Part shown: piece after piece, positions 1 to 5,999 of the stretch
Layout: every line of letters begins with the position of its first letter
Position numbering within the stretch: the first letter of the stretch is position 1
Assembly: GCA_031254075.1 (NCBI GenBank)
Contig: JAIRVD010000241.1
Coordinates: forward strand, 1 to 10,177
Length of the DNA: 10,177 nucleotides
Reading direction: 5' to 3'
Source of the DNA: Clostridiales bacterium
GTDB taxonomy: Bacteria; Bacillota; Clostridia; Lachnospirales; WQUN01
Translations under genes and position numbers: made by a program
Notes under the pieces: model-generated
Databases searched by the model: none
What the model saw: the letters and a program-made list of their open reading frames with translations, nothing else
Told to the model about the DNA's origin: nothing

Positions 1-1519
1 CGCGTAATCTGCCCGCGGCGTTTGATGAAATGCGGGTTAAGCGTTGTTGGGCTTGGTTCCAAGAGAAAAGTTCGCCGCCCTGCTGAACGTAGAACAAATG
101 CGGTTCAATCGCGGCTTGATTGCCGGAAGCTTCCTTTGCGGCAACCGACGCAACGGAAAAAACGGGATTCGCGTTAACGACTTCATGCACATTTGTTTTG
201 AGGTTCATGCGGTATAAATGATGGTTTTCTTCAACGTTGGTGTAATAAAGAAAACCGTCAAGCACAGCAAGATTAAGCGCGGGGAATTCCGTGAGCCGCG
301 TTAAGTCCCCGCCTGTAAGCGACGAAGTGAAGATTGCCCCGCCATTGTTCGCATCAATGAAATAAATATTTTTATCATGCGCGACGATGTACGACGGCAA
401 CGCGTTCTCTACAATAACTCTGTCGTCGGAAAGTGCGGAAACGCCCATCGCACCCGGAATGAAAACAACGCCGCTTTGAAGACGGCTCATCAATCCCGCT
501 TCGCCTCGGAAGAAGAGATAGCCGTCATGTTCGGCAAAACAGCCTGTGATTGTGTCGGCTGTGTTGCGCGGATGCGTAAGTGTGATTCCCGAAAAGTCGA
601 ATTCGGGAGCCGGCGGAATTTCCGTATCGGCAAAAACATCGGGACTTGCCCAATAATTGCGGATTCTGAATGCGTTAATGCCTCCGATAACGAGCAAAAC
701 AAAGCTGAACGCAAGCAAAACAAAAAGTGCGGCAACAATACTTCTCATAATTGCGAGAGTTTTTTTGTCCGCACTGTCGTCCGGCGCGGTGGCACCGTCT
801 ATCAGCGATTTAAATCTCTTATAAAAGTCGTCAAGCGAGCCGTAAAGAATATCGCCGCTCAAGATTTCCATAACAACAGTTTCTATGCGGCTCGGAATTT
901 CAATTCCATATGAAGAAATAGGCGGCGCGCCTTTATCCGGCGGCGCAACGCCTGTCAGCAGTTTGTAATAAAGCTTCATCATTTGAATCAGCGGCGGATG
1001 GAAATTTCTCTCCCAAGCCGGCGGCGAGCAAAGTACGAGTTGTTTAAATGAATTTACCCTGAAATCGGGGTCATTTATATTAAATACCATTCCGTGTTCC
1101 GCAACCTGCGCCATGCTTATCAGAAGCGGCCGAATAAAATAATACGCCTCATCGAAGTCCATCGTCTGGCTTCCCATAAACGCGTCAAGACTCGTCAGCC
1201 CGCACGCGCGCCGAACAATATATGCCGTATGATTGCGCTCAAGAATCTCAACTACCGGATGCAACGATGAATCCCTTACGTCCAGAAATTTCTTTGCGCG
1301 TTCAATGAAGCCGTCGCGGTCGGATACGAATTCCTTTGTAAACCGTTCCGAAACCTCAAGCGCTCCGTCGTCCTCGCGCTTAACCATGTACGCGGGGAAA
1401 AATTCCGTTATTACAAATTCTTCTCCCGCCGCGTCATTCGCTTTGTAATGCGTAAGATAATTATCCCCGCCTACAATCCCCATCAAGTCATACGGCTTCA
1501 CATCAATTGGCAACGGCAT
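1..1519 (-). CDS. Membrane pseudokinase with extracytoplasmic propeller-like domain (partial, 3' end outside window)
   Basis: Reading the minus strand from ATG 1519 gives 506 codons without a stop, running off the left edge. The start has AGGTGAGG just upstream. Residues about 10-240 follow the layout of Bacillota Ser/Thr kinases of the 'VAIKEYFP' type: VITEFFP at 36-42, F..RA.KFL at 71-79, HPVVEILERNHTAYIV at 87-102, and LLTG..PP near 187-194. The catalytic elements are gone. The glycine loop is degenerate, the VAIK lysine is Thr38, the HRD..PDN region reads FNINDPDF (146-153), and no DFG is seen. A hydrophobic helix follows at about 258-284. After it, an outside domain has repeated 'YLFFRG', 'NIYFIDANNG' and 'FLYYTNVEENHHLYRMNL' strands, resembling DUF5050 or propeller repeats. 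By inference it is a non-catalytic sensor or scaffold at the membrane. It lies 25 bp downstream of the RNase R gene and is probably cotranscribed. The reading frame is certain; the domain assignment is by eye. Confidence 0.85.
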   Translation of the reverse strand, partial: MPLPIDVKPYDLMGIVGGDNYLTHYKANDAAGEEFVITEFFPAYMVKREDDGALEVSERFTKEFVSDRDGFIERAKKFLDVRDSSLHPVVEILERNHTAYIVRRACGLTSLDAFMGSQTMDFDEAYYFIRPLLISMAQVAEHGMVFNINDPDFRVNSFKQLVLCSPPAWERNFHPPLIQMMKLYYKLLTGVAPPDKGAPPISSYGIEIPSRIETVVMEILSGDILYGSLDDFYKRFKSLIDGATAPDDSADKKTLAIMRSIVAALFVLLAFSFVLLVIGGINAFRIRNYWASPDVFADTEIPPAPEFDFSGITLTHPRNTADTITGCFAEHDGYLFFRGEAGLMSRLQSGVVFIPGAMGVSALSDDRVIVENALPSYIVAHDKNIYFIDANNGGAIFTSSLTGGDLTRLTEFPALNLAVLDGFLYYTNVEENHHLYRMNLKTNVHEVVNANPVFSVASVAAKEASGNQAAIEPHLFYVQQGGELFSWNQAQQRLTRISSNAAGRLR

Positions 1520-1544
1520 CTGTCCTCACCTCGCCGCAAGTATA

Positions 1545-3419
1545 TCACTTTATCAATTTAAAAATCAATCTTCGTTCTGCTTCGTTTGATTCGGTAAGCC
1601 GAACTTTTACGGGCAAGCCTGTACGAAGAATGCTGCGGTGTGTTTCATAGGTCAGCAATTCTTTGTTGAATTTGTAGCGATGTCGCAGAAGATTTGCAGC
1701 GGGAATTAATCCCTCAACGGTGTTGGGAAGCATGATGTAGATACAGCGCGCGTTTACGGCGGTGATAATTGCGTCAAATGCCTTGTCTATTTTATCTGCC
1801 ATGAACTGAACTTTTTTCAAATCGGCGACATCGCGTTCGAGTGCTTCTGCGACACGTTCGGTGCGCGAGCATTGCGTTGCGACTTCGGGAAGAATCGTGC
1901 GAAGAACTTTGTGGTCTTCGTATTTATTTTTGATAATGCGATGAATTTGCAAATCGGCATAACGACGAATCGGCGATGTGAAATGGCAGTACATTTCGGA
2001 AGCGAGCCCGAAATGCGTCGGGTCTGTTGTGGTGTACTGTGCCTGCGGCAGTGCGCGAAGCACTGCGGAAGAAACCGCGTGCGCCTCGGGTGTGTCTTTC
2101 ACAGAATTTAAAAGCCCCTGAATCGCGCCGGAAGAAAAATGTTTTGTTTTGCCTAATTTAATTTTTCCGACTGTTTCTTGCAACGCGGTTAAACGTTCCG
2201 CGCTCGGGGCTTCGTGCGTGCGGTAAATAAACGGAATTTTTTTCGTAAAAAAATGCGACGCAATCGTTTCGTTGCTAAGAATCATAAATTCTTCGATTAT
2301 CGCGGTTGCGTTCGTGCGCGGATATGCTTCAACCGAAACGGTGCGTCCGTTTTCATCAACGCGAATTTTAGTTTCGGGAAAATCGAAATCCAACGCGCCG
2401 CGTTTGTCGCGTTTTTTCCGCAAAATGTTGCGCAATTCGTCCATTGAATTTATTAATTCATCTTCGCCTTTATCTAAAATTTCCTGTACTTCGTTATATG
2501 TGAAACGTCTTTTGCTGCAAATCACCGACGGCGTAATTTCATAATCGGTGACGTCTCCGTTTGAATCGACATTCATTATGCAGCTCAACGCAAGCCTGTC
2601 CGCGTTTGGAAAAAGCGAGCAAATTCCGCTTGAAAGCTTATGCGGAAGCATCGGAATAACGCGGTCGGCAAGATAAATACTTGTGCCGCGATTTAACGCC
2701 GAAGCGTCAATCGCAGAACCCGCGCATACATAATGTGAAACATCCGCAATATGAACGCCGAGACGATACCCGTCGCCGTTTTTCGAAAAAGAAATTGCGT
2801 CGTCAATATCCTTTGTGTCGTCGCCGTCGATTGTGAAAACAAATTCATTGCGCAAGTCGAGGCGGTTTTGCATATCGCTTTCATTTATTTCCGACGGAAT
2901 ATTTTCAAGCTCGTCGGCCACTTCTTTCGAAAATTCAAACGGAACATCCGCCATCATCACCAGCGTAAGTACATCAACGCCGGGGTCGTTAATATGCCCG
3001 ACGATTTCCGTTACGAAGCACGCAGTTGCTTTTTCAAACGGGTTTCCTCTCTTATCAACGGAAAAAATAACGCGATGCCCGTCCGCAAGCCCGAAACGCG
3101 CCACAGTTTTCGGCGGAACATGAAATACATACGGAATCTTTTTTTCAATGGGACGAACAAATCCCTGATTTTTCTCATAAAAAAAGGTGCCGAACATCGG
3201 CGCGCGCCGAATTATTTGCGTGACTTGCCCCGCACACAGTTTTTCGGTTTGCTTCTTGTCTAATTCAACCGTTACCTCGTCGCCGTGCAACGCGCCGCAC
3301 GTAAAATGGGGAGGTATGAATACATCCTCCCTTTCTTCGCAAACCACAAAGCCGAATCCGCGTTCGTTGCCGATAAATTTTCCCGACAAATGTGTTGCTT
3401 TCTTTTTAATTTTTTTCAT
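1545..3419 (-). CDS. rnr: Ribonuclease R (RNB-family 3'-5' exoribonuclease), compact form
   Basis: This is a 624-residue processive 3'-5' exoribonuclease for structured RNA, acting in the cytosol in RNA turnover and quality control. In order: cold-shock OB domain with GFGFV at 21-25 and DVFIPP at 32-37, a second OB domain to about 150, the RNB catalytic domain about 185-500, and an S1 domain about 545-624. Motif I, TIDGDDTKDIDD, supplies Asp198, 204, 206 and 207 with the spacing of the four metal-binding Asp of RNase II/R. Also present are HIADVSHYV (223-231), RVIPMLPHKLSSGICSL (253-269), RGALDFDFPE and HFTSPIRRYADLQIHR (479-494). An in-frame upstream extension of 30 codons is possible, but AAGGG 8 nt before ATG 3419 and homology starting at KATHLSGKF favour this start. 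It lacks the N-terminal helix-turn-helix region and the Lys-rich C-terminal tail of longer RNase R proteins. The gene starts 11 bp after the glycine-rich gene. Confidence 0.96.
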   Translation of the reverse strand: MKKIKKKATHLSGKFIGNERGFGFVVCEEREDVFIPPHFTCGALHGDEVTVELDKKQTEKLCAGQVTQIIRRAPMFGTFFYEKNQGFVRPIEKKIPYVFHVPPKTVARFGLADGHRVIFSVDKRGNPFEKATACFVTEIVGHINDPGVDVLTLVMMADVPFEFSKEVADELENIPSEINESDMQNRLDLRNEFVFTIDGDDTKDIDDAISFSKNGDGYRLGVHIADVSHYVCAGSAIDASALNRGTSIYLADRVIPMLPHKLSSGICSLFPNADRLALSCIMNVDSNGDVTDYEITPSVICSKRRFTYNEVQEILDKGEDELINSMDELRNILRKKRDKRGALDFDFPETKIRVDENGRTVSVEAYPRTNATAIIEEFMILSNETIASHFFTKKIPFIYRTHEAPSAERLTALQETVGKIKLGKTKHFSSGAIQGLLNSVKDTPEAHAVSSAVLRALPQAQYTTTDPTHFGLASEMYCHFTSPIRRYADLQIHRIIKNKYEDHKVLRTILPEVATQCSRTERVAEALERDVADLKKVQFMADKIDKAFDAIITAVNARCIYIMLPNTVEGLIPAANLLRHRYKFNKELLTYETHRSILRTGLPVKVRLTESNEAERRLIFKLIK

Positions 3420-3430
3420 TGCTTCATCCC

Positions 3431-3694
3431 TTAGGTTAATGCGCTGACAATAATAATTACTATTCCCAGAACAATGATAATTACAACCGTCGCAATTAAC
3501 AGCGCACAACCGCCGAACAAACCTCTGCGTCTGCCGCGTCTGCCGAAACCGCCGCCGAAATTTCCGCCGCCTCCGAAACCCGGTTTCGAATTCGGTTTAC
3601 CGCTTCCGCCAAAACCGGGCTTAACGGTCGGCTTCGAAAAAGATTTTCCGCCTCCAAAAGATTTCCCGCCTCCGCCGAAGGATTTTCTGCCCAT
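3431..3694 (-). CDS. Small glycine-rich, C-terminally anchored membrane protein
   Basis: This is an 87-residue protein of no family that I recognise. The first 60 or so residues are low-complexity Gly/Phe/Lys/Ser/Pro: KSFGGG units are repeated, then KPGFGG appears twice, and the stretch ends in an arginine cluster (RRGRRRG). The last 26 residues (GGCALLIATVVIIIVLGIV...) form one strongly hydrophobic helix, with the basic cluster just before it. By the positive-inside rule the glycine-rich part should face the cytoplasm. An in-frame ATG 21 nt upstream (3715) exists with GGGGTGAG before it, but GGAGG 7 nt before ATG 3694 is the better ribosome site. It is the first gene of the rnr run and so shares its transcript. 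A role in tethering or binding RNA is only a guess from the RGG/FG-like composition and the neighbour. Confidence 0.75.
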   Translation of the reverse strand: MGRKSFGGGGKSFGGGKSFSKPTVKPGFGGSGKPNSKPGFGGGGNFGGGFGRRGRRRGLFGGCALLIATVVIIIVLGIVIIIVSALT

Positions 3695-3805
3695 CGGCTT
3701 TCCTCCTTTTTTCATTTCTCACCCCCCTCTAACATTTATTTCCCGTATATAAATCCCTAAAAATCATACATTAATTTCAAACCCTTTTGGAAAGGAGAAA
3801 TAGAA
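3695..3805. other. Divergent intergenic region (glycine-rich/rnr operon versus YtxH-like gene)
   Basis: These 111 bp separate two divergently transcribed genes, so both promoters should be here or overlap the gene starts. The stretch is AT-rich, with TATATAAAT at 3747-3755 and TATGAT on the minus strand (complement of 3764-3769). I cannot match either to a convincing -35 box at 16-18 bp, so no promoter is called. Confidence 0.5.
3783..3795 (+). promoter_or_regulatory. Small hairpin over the ribosome binding site of the YtxH-like gene
   Basis: CCTTT (3783-3787) can pair with AAAGG (3791-3795) across a TGG loop. The right arm is part of the Shine-Dalgarno AAAGGAG that serves ATG 3806. An outer TTTC/GAAA pair (3775-3778 with 3797-3800) could extend it. 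Masking of the ribosome site is possible, but a 5-bp stem is weak and may be chance. Confidence 0.25.
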
Positions 3806-3970
3806 ATGGCACGTTTTGCAACAGGATTACTCGGCGGTGTAACCGTCGGAATTATAGTAGGCGCAGGACTTATAACCGCAACCGATTCCAAGCAACGCCG
3901 CCGCATGATGCGCGACAGCAGACGCGCAGTACGCAAGGCAGGACATTATATCAGCGATATTTTTGAATAA
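3806..3970 (+). CDS. YtxH-like small membrane protein
   Basis: This is a 54-residue ORF with AAGGAG 8 nt before its ATG. Residues about 5-24 (ATGLLGGVTVGIIVGAGLIT) form one glycine-rich transmembrane helix. A very basic tail follows (KQRRRMMRDSRRAVRKAG), ending in HYISDIFE. A Gly-rich N-terminal helix followed by a charged amphipathic tail is the pattern of YtxH/GvpP-type small proteins, which are often linked to general stress but have no defined biochemical role. The match is by pattern only, and this copy is shorter than many. The helix plus basic tail suggests the tail faces the cytoplasm. The gene stands alone between a divergent neighbour (the rnr operon) and a convergent one (the isomerase), and its stop is 1 bp from the end of the opposing gene. 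Confidence 0.8.
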   Translation: MARFATGLLGGVTVGIIVGAGLITATDSKQRRRMMRDSRRAVRKAGHYISDIFE

Positions 3971-3971
3971 A

Positions 3972-4727
3972 TTAAAAGCCTAAGGATTTTAAAAACCTTC
4001 GGCTTTCTTCGGCGGCTTCAAGCGAAGTCATTCCGACCGCATTGTCAAGCTCCGCAACAAATCCCGCAACCCCCGCGGCAAGCGCGGTTTTGATAATTCC
4101 GGGGATATTCTGCGAGCCGCTTCCGGCCGGGCGGTCTTCAAAGCCTTCGCCCGTTTTAATCGTATCCTTTATATGAATTATGGGGCAGCGTCCGGCGTAT
4201 TTTTCAATATACGTCTCAGGGTTCTGCCCCGCCGCCCGTATCCAACCCGTATCCAATTGCGCGCAAATGTCTATATCATCAAAAAATTTATCAAGCTTAA
4301 ACAATCCGCCCGGCAAACGCTCAAACTCAAACGCATGATTGTGATACGCCGGAATCACTCCCGCTTCCTTACATACATGACAGAATTTTTCTATTATTCC
4401 CTTCGCGTGCTTATATAATTCTCCGCTCGGCAAACAAGCCTCGGGCAACATAGGTATTACAATATACGCACATCCCATGAATTTATATTCATGAACCGCT
4501 TTCTTTACATCCGCCTCAATTTCCGAAAATTGAACATGCGCACTTATCGCCTTCAAGCCAAACTCATTCAACACACTGCGAAACTCCGAAAATTCCATCC
4601 CATACGTTCCCGCAAGCTCCACATATTCATATCCCATTTTCCGTACCTTGCGCAATGTCTCGACAACATCCTGCGCGGTAAAATCACGCACTGTATAAAG
4701 CTGTAACGCCACAAACGGCTTTTGCAT
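3972..4727 (-). CDS. Sugar phosphate isomerase/epimerase-like TIM barrel (xylose isomerase/IolE superfamily)
   Basis: This 251-residue protein has the size and motif order of the AP-endonuclease-2/xylose isomerase-like barrel family, which binds a divalent metal and isomerises, epimerises or dehydrates sugars, keto-inositols and related compounds. Visible marks are LQLYTVRD at the first strand (8-15), YEYVEL (33-38), YHNHAFEF (128-135), LDTGW (158-162), HIKD (185-188), AGSG..NIPGII (201-212) and AELD (225-228). The likely metal ligands are Glu134, Asp159, His185 and Glu226, by family analogy. AAGGGGG sits 7 nt before ATG 4727. It lies downstream of and in line with a Gfo/Idh/MocA oxidoreductase, a common pair in which the dehydrogenase makes a keto-sugar that the barrel enzyme converts. 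The substrate cannot be read from the sequence; an IolE-type dehydratase or hydroxypyruvate isomerase-like role are alternatives. Confidence 0.9.
   Translation of the reverse strand: MQKPFVALQLYTVRDFTAQDVVETLRKVRKMGYEYVELAGTYGMEFSEFRSVLNEFGLKAISAHVQFSEIEADVKKAVHEYKFMGCAYIVIPMLPEACLPSGELYKHAKGIIEKFCHVCKEAGVIPAYHNHAFEFERLPGGLFKLDKFFDDIDICAQLDTGWIRAAGQNPETYIEKYAGRCPIIHIKDTIKTGEGFEDRPAGSGSQNIPGIIKTALAAGVAGFVAELDNAVGMTSLEAAEESRRFLKSLGF
3975..4006. terminator. Bidirectional terminator hairpin at convergent gene ends
   Basis: The arms AAAGCCtAAGG (3975-3985) and CCTTcGGCTTT (3996-4006) pair over 10 of 11 positions around an AT-rich loop. On the minus strand the stem is followed by TTTTAATTTATT, a usable U-tract. 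On the plus strand the stem itself ends in CTTT with only CTTC after it, so termination of the YtxH-like transcript would be weaker. The hairpin lies inside the last codons of the isomerase gene, whose stop is at 3972-3974. Confidence 0.65.
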
Positions 4728-4742
4728 CTTTATTCCCCCTTC

Positions 4743-4775
4743 AAATAAAAAATCGACGCTGAATACGCCGATTTT
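4743..4775 (-). terminator. Stem-loop with T-run between the oxidoreductase and isomerase genes
   Basis: In minus-strand reading, AAAATCG (complement of 4775-4769) pairs with CGATTTT (4755-4749). Inner pairs including two G-U wobbles extend this to about 11 bp around an ATTCA loop. TTTTTTATTT follows. This has the shape of a rho-independent terminator for the oxidoreductase gene, whose stop is 25 bp upstream. Read on the plus strand the wobbles become A-C mismatches, so the element is directional. The next gene starts only about 16 nt after the T-run, so the hairpin may act as a partial terminator that lowers isomerase expression rather than a full stop. Confidence 0.6.
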
Positions 4776-4800
4776 ATTTTATTATCTTCTTTTCGTCAAT

Positions 4801-5910
4801 TCATGTGTTCATTTTCGCCGCGGTGCGTGCGCCGGGGTATGATGTTACTTTCGGAAGAATATACGATTGCGAAATTTTGCCGACATTTTTCGGATTGACT
4901 GCTTCGCTTAGGCGTGCGGATTCGATTATTGCGAAAACGGTTGCGATATCGCCGAGGGCTTTTTCGGGGGTGGATTCAATTTTCGCGCCGTGACGAAGCG
5001 CGGCATGGAAGTTTTCGAGTTCGAGGAAATAGCCTTGACCCGGGTTGTACGAAATCGCGGTGCTGTTTGTGTTTTCTTTATAGGTGACATTTACATAACC
5101 GCAGTTTGGTTCTTCCAAGTAAATTTCTCCGTGTGTGCCGAAGATTCGCAAGCCGACGAGCGGAGCCTGTGTTTCTTTTCCTATAAGAAGGAATGCGTAA
5201 TGCCCCATGACATTTCCCGGAAATTGCAACAGCCCGTTGATGCACGAATACGGCGCGAAGTCGATTTCGGAAGGACGCCCGTGTGCAAAAACGCTTGTCG
5301 CGTCGCCGAAAAGAAAGCGCATTCGCGCAACATGATGCACGCCCGAATCCATTATTACGCCGCCCTTGAAATCGGGATGCTGACGCCAATCCGTTTGACC
5401 GAATCCGCCGCGTTCGGATTCCTGGCGATATTCAACGACGTGATTGTCGATAAAATAAATCGGGTTTCCGATATGTCCGCCGGTAATTAAATTTTTTAAT
5501 AAAATATTTTGTTCTTCATAACGAACATTTTCCGCAACCATTACTTGCACTTTCTTTTTATCGCGCAGCTTTATCAATTCCTGTGCCGCCTCGAGTGTTG
5601 ACGCAAGCGGCTTTTCTGCTATCAAATGTTTTCCGCTTCTTATCACCGCCTCCGCCGCCTCGTAGTTTCCGCTTATCGGAACAAGCGATTCGACCGCTTC
5701 AATATCCTTTCGCGCAAGCATCTTGTTATAATCGTAATACCACGAGTCTTCCGCCAGCCCCAAAAACTGCGCAACACTCTTCGCCTTCGCTCCATCCGCG
5801 TCGCAAACCGCAACAATCTCATACCTATCCTGCAAGCGCGACAATGCCGGCGCGTGCAGCCTCTCCCACGCCAATCCCAATCCGATAATGCCAAGCTTTA
5901 CTCGTTCCAC
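4801..5910 (-). CDS. Gfo/Idh/MocA family NAD(P)-dependent oxidoreductase
   Basis: This is a 369-residue cytosolic dehydrogenase of the Gfo/Idh/MocA family (usual length 330-400), oxidising or reducing a sugar or cyclitol hydroxyl with NAD(P). The N-terminal Rossmann fold has GIIGLGLAWERLH at 7-19 and the acidic end of the second strand at VAVCDAD (33-39). The EKP signature lysine is at IAEKPLA (97-103). The C-terminal domain has TDWRQHPDFKGGVIMDSGVHHV at 173-194, which holds the conserved Asp188 and the probable catalytic His192. The glycine loop is slightly unusual (GLGLAW instead of GxGxxG/A). The start is GTG at 5910, with AAGGAG 8 nt upstream. It precedes the isomerase-like gene on the same strand and is divergent from the ASKHA gene. 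The substrate is unknown; inositol, glucose-type or amino sugars are all possible. Confidence 0.93.
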   Translation of the reverse strand: MERVKLGIIGLGLAWERLHAPALSRLQDRYEIVAVCDADGAKAKSVAQFLGLAEDSWYYDYNKMLARKDIEAVESLVPISGNYEAAEAVIRSGKHLIAEKPLASTLEAAQELIKLRDKKKVQVMVAENVRYEEQNILLKNLITGGHIGNPIYFIDNHVVEYRQESERGGFGQTDWRQHPDFKGGVIMDSGVHHVARMRFLFGDATSVFAHGRPSEIDFAPYSCINGLLQFPGNVMGHYAFLLIGKETQAPLVGLRIFGTHGEIYLEEPNCGYVNVTYKENTNSTAISYNPGQGYFLELENFHAALRHGAKIESTPEKALGDIATVFAIIESARLSEAVNPKNVGKISQSYILPKVTSYPGARTAAKMNT

Positions 5911-5955
5911 AAAAATCGCTCCTTAACTCCCCTTCCCGTATATGATTGGCAATTC

Positions 5956-5983
5956 TTGTTTTTATTATTCGGATGGTTATACT
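5956..5983 (+). promoter_or_regulatory. Candidate sigma-A type promoter for the ASKHA gene
   Basis: TTGTTT (5956-5961) and TATACT (5978-5983) are 16 bp apart. Transcription should begin near 5990, which leaves a leader of only 0-10 nt before the candidate starts GTG 5991, ATG 5994 and ATG 6000. On the opposite strand a weaker TTTACA (5988-5983) followed by TAATAA-like sequence (5967-5962) could serve the divergent oxidoreductase, overlapping this promoter. Both calls are by eye. Confidence 0.4.
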
Positions 5984-5999
5984 GTAAACGGTGATGCGC

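Noticed and set aside
377..913. Plus-strand open frame of 178 codons
   Set aside because: It lies antisense within the pseudokinase-propeller gene. Its composition looks like shadow translation, there is no ribosome site, and the minus-strand frame is open through the whole region with recognisable domains.
3420..3509. Cys-rich N-terminal extension of RNase R (MCAVNCDGCNYHC...)
   Set aside because: It overlaps the glycine-rich gene's membrane segment in another frame; a good ribosome site and the conserved beginning support the ATG at 3419.
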